A DNA stretch of 64,000 nucleotides, taken from NCBI RefSeq assembly GCF_022129235.1, contig NZ_JADQAI010000007.1, forward strand, positions 62,001-126,000, written 5' to 3'. Positions 39,370 to 49,663 of this stretch are shown in pieces (position 1 is the first letter of the stretch; every line of letters begins with the position of its first letter). This DNA is from Psychrobacter sp. Ps6 (lineage in GTDB: Bacteria > Pseudomonadota > Gammaproteobacteria > Pseudomonadales > Moraxellaceae). Position numbers and translations under genes: made by a program. Under the pieces are notes generated by a model, which did not search any database, had not been told where the DNA came from, and worked only from the letters and a program-made list of their open reading frames with translations.

Positions 39370-39930
39370 CTATTCAGTATGAGGCGTTTCAATTCGGCTA
39401 GCTTGCTCCTTGGATTTACTGTATTTGCGCAGTCTGATATACAAGGTTTTGGTGACGGTAGCAATGAGCTTTTGCTGTTCGTCTACGATATTGACTTTAT
39501 ATTCACGAAACACAGGTTCACCGTCTTTTGCTAACTCTTGAATGGTAATCACCTCAGAGCTAGGTATTTTCATTCGTGCTGTGACTCTGCTATTTCCCGG
39601 TGCGACAAAATCAATATGTGAGCTTTTGTCCCAGACCACATAGTTACTACCCAATTGATGCATCAGCATGAGCATATAGAAAGGATCAACCATGGAGTAT
39701 AAGCTACCGCCGAATTGAGTACCGACGATATTTTTGTTGAGAGTGGTCAGTCCCATGCTGACCACACACAATCCCTGATCGAGGCTGATGTGGTCGATTT
39801 TGATGCCTGCGCCGATATAGGGTGCGTAAGTATTGAGTCGCAGCTTTAGTAGGTGCGGGGTCAGTAGCGGCATGATACTTTGCTTGGCTCTACGCTTCAA
39901 AGTCTCAAAATTGCTGGGTAGTACACTCAT
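39370..39930 (-). CDS. Hotdog-fold thioesterase-like protein (YiiD C-terminal / DUF4442)
   Basis: A 186-residue protein with a single hotdog domain: PYIGAGIKIDHISLDQGL, then VGTQFGGSLYSMVDPFYMLML, which resembles the substrate helix of DUF4442 proteins, and FVAPGNSRVTARMKI. Members are thought to be acyl-CoA or acyl-ACP thioesterases, largely uncharacterised. ATG 39930 is chosen because AGGATAG lies upstream; the frame runs on to 40029 with an uncharacteristic extension. Convergent with rplS. Confidence 0.8.
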   Translation of the reverse strand: MSVLPSNFETLKRRAKQSIMPLLTPHLLKLRLNTYAPYIGAGIKIDHISLDQGLCVVSMGLTTLNKNIVGTQFGGSLYSMVDPFYMLMLMHQLGSNYVVWDKSSHIDFVAPGNSRVTARMKIPSSEVITIQELAKDGEPVFREYKVNIVDEQQKLIATVTKTLYIRLRKYSKSKEQASRIETPHTE

Positions 39931-40441
39931 AAATCTATCCTGTTGCTTTTGTTGATTTTTCAGTGATATGGGTAACGCTGTTTTTTTAGTGCTTACTATT
40001 AGATGATAAACGACAAAGACATTTATCATAGTTAAAAATGACTGCGCTCGCTAGCCTTAAAGCGTAACTGGGCATAGTCTTTATAGTTATCACAAAGCGA
40101 TATTTAGTATTTATTATAACTATCTTTAGTATTTAGTTATATGATAAAAAACATTCAGATGTAAGTCATTCTTAATAAAACTGGCCTTTGATTTAATTTT
40201 ACGCCCAGATCGGCGCTGTTTTTTCCTAATAGTTTCCTATTAAGTTCATTCCTGTATCAATGAAAACTTTAGTTTATGTGTCATAACGATACATACAGTC
40301 TCTTTAATTTACCTTAAATTCGCATTTCCTTATCCCTTAACATACAATGGTTTTCCGTTTATTATGACCGATCGGTCATTTAGCGAATATCAAATTAAAA
40401 TCCTTAGCCAATTAAAAATGCAATCAACACAAGGAAATGTG
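39931..40441. other. Intergenic region with operator in front of the DUF3360 gene
   Basis: 511 AT-rich bases between divergent genes. The only strong signal is the 16-bp palindrome at 40364-40379. TTTAGTATTTA-like words are repeated around 40110-40135 without clear meaning. Confidence 0.45.
40364..40379. promoter_or_regulatory. Perfect 16-bp palindrome, probable TetR-family operator
   Basis: ATGACCGATCGGTCAT lies 62 bases upstream of the chosen start of the DUF3360 gene. The form TGACC-N4-GGTCA is that of many TetR-family operators, RutR for example (TTGACCANNTGGTCAA). No regulator gene is next to it. Confidence 0.65.
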
Positions 40442-41968
40442 ATGAGTAATATTCAGACCTCATCTTCAGGGTCTAACACGCCGCGACCAAACCCAACCAA
40501 TCAAGACAGCGAATTGCCAGGTAGTTATATAGAGTTGCATAAGCCAAGCTCAAGTTTTGACAATCGTGATGCTTATTTGAATCATGAGTTGCAGATCATG
40601 CAGCCAAAACGCTGGCGTCCCAATTTACCGTTTCGCGACTATCGTTTTGAGTACGAAGATACTATTCCAGCAATGGCAGCGACCATCGGTAAAGTGGTTA
40701 TGGTTGGCGCGATTGCAGCAACGTTTGCAGGGCCGCTAGGATTGGGTGATGCTTTTGTTCTAGAAAATGTACGCTATGAGCTGTTGATTGTGTCGTTCTT
40801 TATCGTTCTGTTTTCAGGGTTTTTGCTACCGACAGCCAACCTCGCTGGTACTCATGGGCCGCTTATTCCACTCATTCCCATTGTCGTGGCCGCTGGTGGT
40901 CATCCGATGGCATTTGGCTTGCTCATTGGAGCTTTTGGTCTGCTTCTCGCTATCAGTAAAGGGGGCAGTTTGCTGGCGAATTTGACCAGCAAAGGTGTCT
41001 GCGGTGGTCTGCTTATTTATTTAGGATTTATCGGTACGACATCACAAGTCAAGAATCTCTTTGCTTGGGCAGAAGGGATCGGTATGTCGCACATTGCATT
41101 CTTTATTATTTTGGCAACCATTCTGCTGTATGCATTGCTTGAGCATTGGCAAAAGCGCTGGCTTGCGGTTCCGCTCAGCTGTGTATTGGGCGGTGGTCTT
41201 GCCTTTGCCTTGGGCGCACCTTTTGAGTTTCAGACATCGCCAGGTCTACCAAACATGAATCCGATGTACTGGTGGGGCGAGAACACAGGTTGGATGTTGG
41301 GCCTGCCCACGATTGAAAGCTTCATTGTGGTATTGCCGTTTGCTATCTTGGCAGTTGCTATGTGGTCGCCAGACTTCTTAGGTCATCAAGTATTTCAAAA
41401 AATCAGCTATCCTAAGCGTACTGAAAAAGTGCTCATGGACATCGATGATACGATGACCAGCGCTTCATTTCGTCAGGTAGTGGGCTCTGTGCTAGGCGGT
41501 GCCAACTTTGCGTCATCTTGGGGTACTTATATTGTTCCTGCGGCGATTGCGAAACGTCCGATTCCTGCTGGTGCTTTATTGACAGCCTTATTTTGTATTA
41601 TCGCGGGTATTTGGGGCTATCCAATGGATTTGGCCATTTGGCAACCAGTGATGTGCGTGGCATTGATCGTTGGGGTGTTTATTCCACTACTAGAGGCTGG
41701 TATAGAGATGACGCGCGAAGGTAAAACCACGCAGTCTGCTGCTATTGTGGTGTTTGCTTCTGCCTTGGTGAACCCAGCTTTTGGTTGGTCACTCACGCTA
41801 TTGCTTGATAATTTGGGCTTGATTGGCTCAAAAGAGCGCAGCGCCAGTTTGACTAAAATGAGCCGCTGGATCATACCGGGTATCATGTTTGTGGTACTGA
41901 CTGGCGTGATGGCTATCGTTGGTATGTTGCCGGGTATTCCAGCATTAATGGTAAACTTCCGTCATTAG
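40442..41968 (+). CDS. DUF3360 membrane protein, transporter-like
   Basis: A 508-residue protein with a 90-residue cytoplasmic N terminus (LPFRDYRFEYEDTIPAMAATIGK) and about 12 membrane helices. GTHGPLIPLIPIVVAAGGHP and the GVFIPLLEAGIEM segment recall the ion/purine transporter (APC/SulP-NCS2) fold, and the whole length fits DUF3360, whose substrate is unknown. ATG 40442 is preferred, with AAGGA 8 bases upstream; the frame opens at 40364, exactly on the operator palindrome, which argues against the longer start. A terminator follows. Confidence 0.78.
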   Translation: MSNIQTSSSGSNTPRPNPTNQDSELPGSYIELHKPSSSFDNRDAYLNHELQIMQPKRWRPNLPFRDYRFEYEDTIPAMAATIGKVVMVGAIAATFAGPLGLGDAFVLENVRYELLIVSFFIVLFSGFLLPTANLAGTHGPLIPLIPIVVAAGGHPMAFGLLIGAFGLLLAISKGGSLLANLTSKGVCGGLLIYLGFIGTTSQVKNLFAWAEGIGMSHIAFFIILATILLYALLEHWQKRWLAVPLSCVLGGGLAFALGAPFEFQTSPGLPNMNPMYWWGENTGWMLGLPTIESFIVVLPFAILAVAMWSPDFLGHQVFQKISYPKRTEKVLMDIDDTMTSASFRQVVGSVLGGANFASSWGTYIVPAAIAKRPIPAGALLTALFCIIAGIWGYPMDLAIWQPVMCVALIVGVFIPLLEAGIEMTREGKTTQSAAIVVFASALVNPAFGWSLTLLLDNLGLIGSKERSASLTKMSRWIIPGIMFVVLTGVMAIVGMLPGIPALMVNFRH

Positions 41969-42000
41969 ACCATTCATGATTAGTATATGACCGAATAAAC

Positions 42001-42027
42001 GAAGTCAGCATAACGCTGGCTTTTTTA
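42001..42027 (+). terminator. Terminator after the DUF3360 gene
   Basis: AGTCAGC and GCTGGCT pair (one wobble) around ATAAC and run into TTTTTT. Confidence 0.75.
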
Positions 42028-42120
42028 TGCGTGCTATTGGGGTAATAATCAGCTTGCAAAACCACGATTCCTGCCCCATAACTAGCAGTATTACTAAGAT
42101 TTTTAAGAGCAATAAATTCT

Positions 42121-43965
42121 ATGGTTACTGTCTCAGAATCGAGTCCTGTCGATGATAAAAAAGCCCGTCTTAAGCATCTGATCAAGAACCTGCCTAATTT
42201 GCCAGGAGTATATAAGATGCTGGGCAAAAACGGCGATATTTTATACGTTGGTAAAGCCAAGTCGCTAAAAAGCCGCGTGAATAGTTACTTTGCCAAGACA
42301 ATTGATCATCCAAAGACGCGGGCGCTGGTGGCACGGATTCATAATATTGAGACCATTATCACGCGTAGTGAGACCGAAGCGCTGTTGCTCGAGCAGAACT
42401 TAATTAAAGAGTATCGTCCGCCTTATAACGTCTTGCTGCGTGATGATAAGTCGTATCTATACGTGTTTATCTCAGCGGATAAGCCTTATCCACGTTTGGC
42501 GTATGGACGCGGTAAAGGAAACCATCAAAAGGGCCGTTTCTTTGGCCCATTCCCCTCTGCCCATGCAGCAAAAGAAACACTGGTGTTGATGCAGAAAATG
42601 TTTCAAATGCGCCAATGTACCAACACCTTTTTTAAGCAGCGTCAGCGTCCTTGTCTGGAGTATCAGATTAAGCGTTGCCGTGCGCCTTGTGTAGGATTGG
42701 TATCGCCAGAAGAATATAAAGAGGACGTTAATAATACCATTCGCTTTTTGAAGGGCGATTCTAGCGATATTCATAGCACGCTGATTGAAAAGATGGAAGG
42801 GGCGGCTGAAGCGCTAGATTTTGAAAAAGCCGTCCTTTATCGTGATCAGCTGTCGATGCTACGCGAAGTGCAAGCAAAGCAGGCCGTCTATACGGTGCAA
42901 GGTGAGGCAGATGTGATAGCCATTGCCAGTCAAGCGGGCATGACGTGTGTCAATGTACTAACCGTACGCGGCGGCCGAGTATTGGGCGGCAAAAATTATT
43001 TCCCTGATGTAGACAGTAGCGAGCCGCTAGCAGATAACCTATCGGCTTTTATTACCTCGTTTTATTTCCAGGTGACGGACGATCTACCAGCCGAGATTAT
43101 ATTGAGTCATGAGATCCCCGATCAGGTGGCGGTCAGTGAAGCATTGGCAACGCATTTTGGCAATAAAGTGGTCATCAAAACCAATGTGCGTGAGCATCGC
43201 TCAGAGTGGCTGGACTTAGCAACGCTGAATACCAGTAATGCGCTAAAGACCAAGCTTGGTGATTATTTAGAATTGCACGCACGCTTTGGCGCGCTAAAAG
43301 ATGTATTATCAGATGTGACAGACAGAACGGTCGATCGCATCGAATGTTTTGATATCTCGCATACCATGGGCGAGGCGACCATTGGTAGCTGCGTGGTGTT
43401 TGATCAAGGCGGCGCGCGCAGGCGTGACTACCGCCAGTATGCGATTCATGATATCCAAGGCGGCGATGACTATGCGGCAATGAAACAAGTACTGACACGG
43501 CGGTATAAAAAGCAGCCGTTGCCTGATTTACTGCTGATTGATGGTGGTAAGGGTCAGCTGAGTATGGCAAAAGAAGTACTGGTTGAATTGGGTATTCTTG
43601 GTGATACGTTGCTCATTGGTGTCGCGAAAGGAGAAGGGCGTAAAGCGGGACTCGAAGTCTTGCACTTCTTGGATCATGAGCCATTAGATTTGCCCATGGA
43701 TAGCAAAGCGCTGCATTTATTGATGCATATTCGTGATGAGGCGCATCGTTTTGCCATTACTGCACACCGTAAAAAACGCGACAAGCGTCGTTCATCATCG
43801 GTGCTTGAGGTCATCCCGGGTCTGGGTGAAAAGCGCCGCCGCGATTTGCTCAATCACTTCGGCGGTATGCAGCAATTGCTTGGCGCGTCACAGCAGGAAC
43901 TGGCAGGTGTGCAAGGCATTGGACCAGTACTGGCGAAGACGGTTTATAAAGTGCTGCATGAATAG
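42121..43965 (+). CDS. uvrC: Excinuclease ABC subunit C
   Basis: A 614-residue nucleotide excision repair nuclease. The GIY-YIG domain is at the N terminus ([20 protein letters not shown]), the UVR motif near 225 ([23 protein letters not shown], partly quoted), the RNase H-like domain holds [18 protein letters not shown] and [10 protein letters not shown], and two helix-hairpin-helix motifs end the protein ([28 protein letters not shown]). It makes both incisions around lesions presented by UvrAB. It has its own transcription unit, closed by a large hairpin. Confidence 0.97.
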   Translation: MVTVSESSPVDDKKARLKHLIKNLPNLPGVYKMLGKNGDILYVGKAKSLKSRVNSYFAKTIDHPKTRALVARIHNIETIITRSETEALLLEQNLIKEYRPPYNVLLRDDKSYLYVFISADKPYPRLAYGRGKGNHQKGRFFGPFPSAHAAKETLVLMQKMFQMRQCTNTFFKQRQRPCLEYQIKRCRAPCVGLVSPEEYKEDVNNTIRFLKGDSSDIHSTLIEKMEGAAEALDFEKAVLYRDQLSMLREVQAKQAVYTVQGEADVIAIASQAGMTCVNVLTVRGGRVLGGKNYFPDVDSSEPLADNLSAFITSFYFQVTDDLPAEIILSHEIPDQVAVSEALATHFGNKVVIKTNVREHRSEWLDLATLNTSNALKTKLGDYLELHARFGALKDVLSDVTDRTVDRIECFDISHTMGEATIGSCVVFDQGGARRRDYRQYAIHDIQGGDDYAAMKQVLTRRYKKQPLPDLLLIDGGKGQLSMAKEVLVELGILGDTLLIGVAKGEGRKAGLEVLHFLDHEPLDLPMDSKALHLLMHIRDEAHRFAITAHRKKRDKRRSSSVLEVIPGLGEKRRRDLLNHFGGMQQLLGASQQELAGVQGIGPVLAKTVYKVLHE

Positions 43966-44002
43966 CTTGATCCATTATTTCCACCATTAACTTGATAACG
44001 TC

Positions 44003-44056
44003 CAAAAAAAGGGGCTACCGCAGATAATTTAATTTATTTGCGGCAGCCCTTTTTTG
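44003..44056. terminator. Bidirectional terminator between uvrC and folA
   Basis: AAAAAAAGGGGCT-A-CCGCA pairs with TGCGG-C-AGCCCTTTTTT around an AT-rich loop. A and T tracts on both sides suit the convergent genes. Confidence 0.85.
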
Positions 44057-44069
44057 AGTCAATCAAATA

Positions 44070-44660
44070 CTATTGGTCAGTCTTCTCTACCTTATAAGTC
44101 ACAAATTTAAAGCTTAAATCACTTTTTTCGTCATGCATCTGCTCAGACTCCTCAGCTACTTTATAACGTGCAGGTAGCTTAGGATAAAAAGCATCACCAT
44201 TGGTAATGTCGGTGTCTACATGGGTCAGCTCAATGCGATCCGTGTACATCATGGCATCATTGAATATACGCTCACCGCCGATCACCCAAATGGTATCTAA
44301 ATGCAGTCCATGTGCCAAACTTGCGGCATGCGTCAGGGCGTCATCTAAGTTGTGAACCACATGCGCATGGGCGTGTCCTACCAGTCCTTTTTGCTCTGCA
44401 TAGTCCATCTGAGTGGAGACAATAAAGTTCACACGCTTTGGTAATGGTTTGCTACCCATTGATTCAAACGTCTTGCGACCCATGATGACGATGCCCTGCA
44501 TATCGCTACTCGAGGCCGTATTCTGCGGGTCACGTGTGGTCAATTGTTTAAAATGCTGCAGGTCTGCTGAGATATGCCACGGCAGCTCATTGTTCTTACC
44601 GATACAGCGATTGCTACTTATGGCGGCGATTTGGGCAACTTCAGTGTGGGCATAACTCAT
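44070..44660 (-). CDS. folA: Dihydrofolate reductase
   Basis: A 196-residue DHFR, longer than the usual 160-170 because of loops in the second half (HAHAHVVHNLDDALTHAASL). Diagnostic parts are AAISSNRCIGKNNELPWHIS, ADLQHFKQLT with the catalytic acid, IVIMGRKTFESMG, and IWVIGGERIFNDAM. It regenerates tetrahydrofolate used by ThyA. A good ribosome site (GAAAGGACACATT) precedes the ATG. thyA lies 79 bases upstream on the same strand, the usual thyA-folA order. Confidence 0.95.
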   Translation of the reverse strand: MSYAHTEVAQIAAISSNRCIGKNNELPWHISADLQHFKQLTTRDPQNTASSSDMQGIVIMGRKTFESMGSKPLPKRVNFIVSTQMDYAEQKGLVGHAHAHVVHNLDDALTHAASLAHGLHLDTIWVIGGERIFNDAMMYTDRIELTHVDTDITNGDAFYPKLPARYKVAEESEQMHDEKSDLSFKFVTYKVEKTDQ

Positions 44661-44739
44661 AATGTGTCCTTTCTATTATATTTTTAAACGTCTGTATTTT
44701 AACTCACAGTCTTATTTATTGTCGTGCATGAGACGTATT

Positions 44740-45609
44740 TTAAACGGCAACTTTGGCTTTGATCGTCGGGTGAGACTCATAGTTATTGACGCTAATATCG
44801 TCGTATTCAAAAGCAAAAATATCTTTAACTTTTGGGTTCAGTGTTAATGTTGGCGGCGTATACAGCGAGCGTGTCAGTTGTAGCTCAGCTTGCGCGCGGT
44901 GGTTTTGGTAAATATGGCAATCACCACCTGTCCAAACAAATTCACCAACTTCTAGGCCGCAAACCTGCGCAACCATATGCGTCAATAACGCATAACTGGC
45001 AATGTTAAAGGGCACACCTAAAAAAAGATCAGCCGAACGTTGATATAGCTGGCAGGAGAGTTTACCGTCTGCGACAAAAAACTGAAACAGCGTATGACAC
45101 GGCGGTAGTGCCACTTGCTCTGCTTCACCTGGATTCCAGCCTGATACAATCAAGCGGCGCGAGTTAGGGTTGGTTTTGATTTGCTCAACGACCTGTGCGA
45201 CTTGATCGACACCATCATCGTTATAGCTGCCGTCTGCGCCTTTACTTGCACCATAGTTACGCCACTGATGACCATATACGGGACCTAAGTCGCCTGCAGG
45301 ACGGTTAAAGCGTGCGGTCTGCTCCGCTGTCGCCCATTCATTCCAGATACGCACGCCATTGTCTTGCAAGTATTGAACGTGGGTGCTGCCACTCAAAAAC
45401 CATAATAGCTCGTAGGCGATGGATTTGAAGTGGACTTTTTTGGTCGTCAATAGTGGAAAACCTGCCGCTAAGTCAAAACGCAGCTGTGCGCCGAAATGAC
45501 TCAGCGTACCCGTACCCGTACGATCGCCTTTTTTAGTACCGTTGTCTAAGACGTGGCGCAGCAAATCAAGATACGCTTGCTCATTGTTACTTTGGGTGCC
45601 ATTGCTCAT
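44740..45609 (-). CDS. thyA: Thymidylate synthase
   Basis: A 289-residue ThyA (E. coli 264), with an insertion near residue 105-130 ([20 protein letters not shown]). The catalytic Cys is in [13 protein letters not shown], the phosphate-binding Arg/Ser in [20 protein letters not shown], and the N terminus holds [19 protein letters not shown]. It makes dTMP from dUMP using methylene-tetrahydrofolate. It is flanked upstream by lgt, as in many gammaproteobacteria, and downstream by folA. Confidence 0.97.
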   Translation of the reverse strand: MSNGTQSNNEQAYLDLLRHVLDNGTKKGDRTGTGTLSHFGAQLRFDLAAGFPLLTTKKVHFKSIAYELLWFLSGSTHVQYLQDNGVRIWNEWATAEQTARFNRPAGDLGPVYGHQWRNYGASKGADGSYNDDGVDQVAQVVEQIKTNPNSRRLIVSGWNPGEAEQVALPPCHTLFQFFVADGKLSCQLYQRSADLFLGVPFNIASYALLTHMVAQVCGLEVGEFVWTGGDCHIYQNHRAQAELQLTRSLYTPPTLTLNPKVKDIFAFEYDDISVNNYESHPTIKAKVAV

Positions 45610-45694
45610 AAAAGTGCTCTTTAATTACTGCTGACAGCGTCCACAGATTAGGCTAGTAATCCATATAGACGCTATCATTGTTAAAAGTATTGCT

Positions 45695-45720
45695 AGGGTA
45701 TGCGTTATGAGGCGTACCCT
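45695..45720 (-). other. Stem-loop between lgt and thyA
   Basis: AGGGTATGC and GCGTACCCT pair with one wobble around GTTATGAG. It is just downstream of lgt on the minus strand and lacks a T tract. Confidence 0.45.
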
Positions 45721-45762
45721 CTTATTCAAGTGATTAATCGTTTTATCAGTAAGGCGAGACCC

Positions 45763-46647
45763 TTAGTAAGCGGCGTGCTTACCCCAATCATAGATACCGC
45801 GCTTATAAGCGTAACCGATTAAGAACAGACCGATAATAATCATCGGCGTGCTCAATATTTGCCCTTTGGTCACCCAACCTAACAAAATAAATCCTTGGTC
45901 AACGTCTGGCTGACGGAAGAACTCAATGATGAAGCGGCTCAAGCCATAGCCCAACATAAAGACACCCGTCACTGCCATGCGCGGACGAGGTTTTGATGAG
46001 TACCACCACAAGAATAAAAACAACAGCAGACCTTCGGCAAAGGCTTCATACAGTTGCGACGGGTGACGAGGCAATAAGTACTGACCATTGACCTCAGTCA
46101 TCACCTCTTGTAGCTCAGGATTGGCTTGTAGTTGCTGCATATCAAAGCCAGCCGCTTGGGGAAAGTAGGTGAGCCAGTTATAGCCACCATCAGAAACACG
46201 GCCCCATAGCTCACCGTTGATATAGTTACCAATGCGACCAAACAGCAAACCCGTCGGTACGCAAGGCACGATAAAATCGAGCACTTGAAACGGGGTCTTT
46301 TTATATTTACGAGCAAAATACAGCATTCCCAGCATGACACCGATTAGGCCACCATGGAATGACATGCCGCCTTCCCAAACCTTGAAGAGGTAGGCTGGGT
46401 TTTGTAGCAACTCGCCAAATTGATAAAACAACACGTAACCGACACGACCACCCAAGATGACGCCCAGTGCACCAAAGAACACAAGATCTGAGACCATATC
46501 TGTCGTCCAGCCCTCACGCTTGGTGCTGCGATACCATGCCAGACCGTAAGCGGCAGCAAACGCCAGTAAATACATCAGCCCATACCAGTGGACTTCGACG
46601 GGCCCAAGTGCCAAGGCGACAGGATCGTACTGAGGATGAATCATCAT
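45763..46647 (-). CDS. lgt: Prolipoprotein diacylglyceryl transferase
   Basis: A 294-residue inner membrane enzyme with seven helices that adds diacylglycerol to the lipobox Cys of prolipoproteins. Conserved segments are GGRVGYVLFYQ, the HGGLIGVMLG loop, GRIGNYINGELWGR with the essential Arg, and RHPSQLYEAFAEG. The start may be Met1 or Met2 (46647 or 46644). It precedes thyA. Confidence 0.96.
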   Translation of the reverse strand: MMIHPQYDPVALALGPVEVHWYGLMYLLAFAAAYGLAWYRSTKREGWTTDMVSDLVFFGALGVILGGRVGYVLFYQFGELLQNPAYLFKVWEGGMSFHGGLIGVMLGMLYFARKYKKTPFQVLDFIVPCVPTGLLFGRIGNYINGELWGRVSDGGYNWLTYFPQAAGFDMQQLQANPELQEVMTEVNGQYLLPRHPSQLYEAFAEGLLLFLFLWWYSSKPRPRMAVTGVFMLGYGLSRFIIEFFRQPDVDQGFILLGWVTKGQILSTPMIIIGLFLIGYAYKRGIYDWGKHAAY

Positions 46648-46953
46648 AAGGGTGTCATAATATTGATAATAAAGTGCTGACTATAATAGCAAATTTCATG
46701 CGCCCAGCATACATAATTGCTCCAACCCAATCAGTGGGCGCTAGGAGATTGGCTACTGGTTTTGAGTGTCGTCGATAGATTGATAGGCTATGGATGTAAG
46801 AAATAAAGAGTGATAGATCTCAGATATAGTTGCAGTAACAAAAGAAAGTGTTGAAGTGACAATAGACGTGATTGATAGCGGACAGTCTAATAAGAGCATG
46901 ACGTTCTTAGCACATAAAAGATATCCACTACCAAGTAAATAGGATTAAAACAG
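46648..46953. other. Intergenic region between urtE and lgt
   Basis: 306 bases. It holds an inverted pair GCGCCCA (46700-46706) and TGGGCGC (46735-46741), with the overlapping pair CCAATC/GATTGG at 46727-46752, so a small structured element may lie upstream of lgt. No ORF was found. Confidence 0.4.
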
Positions 46954-47652
46954 TTAGATAGCCACCAGTTCTTGTACTTTGTTTTCGATCATCGTATCGC
47001 CTGCACCTTGAGACACGACCTTACCGCGTGATAATACGGTATAGTTGTCAGCAAGCTCTTCAGCAAACTCATAAAACTGCTCGACCAGTACAATGGCCAT
47101 GTCCCCTTTGTCAGCCAAGTCCCGAAGCACACGGCCGATATCTTTAATGATAGACGGCTGTATACCTTCGGTTGGCTCATCCAAAATCAGTACTGACGGC
47201 TCGGAGGCGAGCGCGCGAGCAATGGCTAGCTGCTGTTGCTGTCCACCAGATAAATCACCACCGCGACGATGTTTCATCTCATCAAGTACTGGGAAAATAT
47301 CATATAAATGCTTAGGAACTTGCTTGGCTTTACTGCGTGAAAACTTTGCCATACCGATCAATATATTTTCTTCTACCGTCAGTGTCGAAAAGATATCGCG
47401 ACCTTGCGGCACATAAGCCAGTCCTGCTCGCACACGCTGCTCGGGTGAGAGTTTGCTGATGTCTTGGTCATTGAGCAAAATTTGCCCTGATTTGATTGGT
47501 AATATCCCCATCAGGCATTTGAGTAACGTGGTTTTGCCCACGCCATTACGGCCAAGTACGACGCTGCACGCGCCTACATGCGCTGTGAACGAGACATCTC
47601 GTAAAATATGACTGCCGCCGTAATATTGATTGATACCATTGACTTGTAACAT
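46954..47652 (-). CDS. urtE: Urea ABC transporter ATPase UrtE
   Basis: A 232-residue LivF-type ATPase. Walker A is VLGRNGVGKTTLLKC, the signature LSGGQQQQLAIARA, Walker B VLILDEPTEGIQPSI; the last phrase, TEGIQPSIIKDI, distinguishes UrtE from LivF. Last gene of urtABCDE; 85 bases from urtD. Confidence 0.95.
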   Translation of the reverse strand: MLQVNGINQYYGGSHILRDVSFTAHVGACSVVLGRNGVGKTTLLKCLMGILPIKSGQILLNDQDISKLSPEQRVRAGLAYVPQGRDIFSTLTVEENILIGMAKFSRSKAKQVPKHLYDIFPVLDEMKHRRGGDLSGGQQQQLAIARALASEPSVLILDEPTEGIQPSIIKDIGRVLRDLADKGDMAIVLVEQFYEFAEELADNYTVLSRGKVVSQGAGDTMIENKVQELVAI

Positions 47653-47737
47653 GACGGTCTCCTAATCTTTCAATGATTTTTAATATTTGCATGGTTTAGC
47701 GGCTTATTGGCTAACGATGTATTGAATTATTATCCAA

Positions 47738-48583
47738 CTATCGACCCAGATAGGACTCAATCACCGCTTCATTGGCTTGCACTTCCGCTAAGGTGCCTTC
47801 CGCCAATATCGCCCCTTGGGCTAATACAGTGACTTTTTCACTAATGGCATCAATAAAAGTCATATCATGTTCGACCACCACTAAGGTATGGTTCTTTTTT
47901 AGGCGCAGGCACAGCTCGGCGGTATGCTCGGTTTCGGCGTCGGTCATACCAGCTACAGGCTCATCGAGCAAAATTAGCTTGGGACTTTGCATAAGGAGCA
48001 TGCCAATCTCTAGCCACTGCTTTTGACCATGAGAGAGCAGGCCAGCTGGCTTATTGATTCTGTCAGTCAGGCGAATCTGCTGTAGGGTGGCATCGAGGGT
48101 GTCGCGAGTATCGGCATCAAGTTTATTGAACAAGCTTTTGACAACGCGCTTGTCTTTTGGCGCGGCAAGTAGCAAATTATCCATGACGGTGAAGTTTTCA
48201 AAGACAGTGGGTTTTTGAAATTTACGACCAATACCAGCCTCAGCGATTTCTTCAGTAGATAGGCTGGCAAGATTGTGCGTTTGACCAAAAAACACGCTGC
48301 CTTCGGTAGGGCGGGTTTTACCAGTGATGACATCCATCAGTGTGGTTTTGCCCGCGCCATTGGGGCCGATAATACAGCGTAGCTCACCTTCCTCAATATA
48401 GAGCGACAGATTGTTAAGGGCCCGAAACGAGTCAAACCAAACGCTTACCTCTTCTAGATATAGCGCAATACCATGGCTAAAATCAACGCCTGACGGCTTT
48501 GGATGGCTGCGGCCAGAGCCACCATGAGTACGCCCATACTCATTGGTTAGCTGCTCGGACGTTGTTGATTTATCAGTTAGCAT
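47738..48583 (-). CDS. urtD: Urea ABC transporter ATPase UrtD
   Basis: A 281-residue LivG-type ATPase: Walker A IIGPNGAGKTTLMDVI, signature LSHGQKQWLEIGMLL (the LSHGQKQWLEIG form is typical of UrtD), Walker B LILLDEPVAGMTDAET. The N-terminal 35 residues (with RTHGGSGRSHPKPSGVDF) are polar and not part of the fold. Its start codon overlaps the urtC stop by one base (TAATG), indicating translational coupling. Confidence 0.95.
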   Translation of the reverse strand: MLTDKSTTSEQLTNEYGRTHGGSGRSHPKPSGVDFSHGIALYLEEVSVWFDSFRALNNLSLYIEEGELRCIIGPNGAGKTTLMDVITGKTRPTEGSVFFGQTHNLASLSTEEIAEAGIGRKFQKPTVFENFTVMDNLLLAAPKDKRVVKSLFNKLDADTRDTLDATLQQIRLTDRINKPAGLLSHGQKQWLEIGMLLMQSPKLILLDEPVAGMTDAETEHTAELCLRLKKNHTLVVVEHDMTFIDAISEKVTVLAQGAILAEGTLAEVQANEAVIESYLGR

Positions 48584-49653
48584 TACTCTTTCTCCTTTTT
48601 AAAGCGGTCGAACAAGCCCATAATGCCATTGGGTAAAAACAACGTGACCACAACGAATAGCCCGCCCAATATCAATAGCCAAAACTCAGGGTAGGCGACC
48701 GTAAAGTAGGTTTTTACCGCGTTCACCACACCTGTTCCCAAAATAGCGCCAATTAAGCTGCCTCTACCACCAGTCGCGACCCAAACTGCCATTTCAATGG
48801 AGTTTACGGGATTCATTTCACTTGGATTGATAATGCCGACTTGCGGTACATAGAGCGCGCCTGCGACACCAGCAATGACAGCGGATAATACCCAAGCGGA
48901 GAGCTTGTACCATAGCGTGCGATAGCCTAAATACTGCAAGCGGTTTTCGCTATCGCGAATCGCACCCAATACGCGTCCATAAGGCTGGTTCATTAAATAA
49001 CGCAGTCCCATGTAAGACACGAGGAGCGCCAAGGCAGTGACAAAACACAGCACCGCACGGGTTGAGGCAGCAGTAATGTCATAACCTAAGAGGGTGGTAA
49101 AACCGGTAAAGCCATTATTACCACCGAAGCCTGTTTCGTTACGGAAGAATAGCAACGCTGCGGCATAGACCATTGCTTGGGTGATGATGGAGAAATATAC
49201 GCCTTTGATCTTGGAGCGAAAGGCAAAGAAGCCAAAGATAAAGGCAATCAGTCCTGGTACTAAGATCACCAATGCCATCGCCCACCAAAAATGCTGCGTG
49301 CCAGCCCAATACCACGGCATCTCAGTCCAGCTCAAAAAACGCATAAAATCAGGCAGACCATCGCCAGCAGCCTCACGCGTTAAGTACATACCAAAGGCAT
49401 AACCACCCAATGCAAAATATAGACCATGTCCCAAGCTCAAAATACCAGCGTAGCCCCAAACGAGGTCTAAAGCCAAAGCCACCATCGCTAATGCCATGAT
49501 CTTACCAATAAGCGTAATCCAGTAAGCTGAGAGATGAAAAGGTGAGGTCTCTGGCATAAGGTGTAGCCAAGGTAATATCAGTAGTATGGCAAAGCATAAA
49601 CCGATTAAAATGGCGCTGCGCCGCGTGTCAGACAGTAATTTGGTCAATATCAT
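48583..49653 (-). CDS. urtC: Urea ABC transporter permease UrtC
   Basis: A 356-residue LivM-type permease with about ten helices. GYAGILSLGHGLYFALGGYA and GFGGNNGFTGFTTLLG are typical of UrtC. ATG 49653 is chosen: AAGGAG lies 6 bases upstream. The open frame reaches 49692 but that would overlap urtB. It pairs with UrtB to form the membrane channel. Confidence 0.95.
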   Translation of the reverse strand: MILTKLLSDTRRSAILIGLCFAILLILPWLHLMPETSPFHLSAYWITLIGKIMALAMVALALDLVWGYAGILSLGHGLYFALGGYAFGMYLTREAAGDGLPDFMRFLSWTEMPWYWAGTQHFWWAMALVILVPGLIAFIFGFFAFRSKIKGVYFSIITQAMVYAAALLFFRNETGFGGNNGFTGFTTLLGYDITAASTRAVLCFVTALALLVSYMGLRYLMNQPYGRVLGAIRDSENRLQYLGYRTLWYKLSAWVLSAVIAGVAGALYVPQVGIINPSEMNPVNSIEMAVWVATGGRGSLIGAILGTGVVNAVKTYFTVAYPEFWLLILGGLFVVVTLFLPNGIMGLFDRFKKEKE

Positions 49654-49663
49654 AAGAGTCTCC

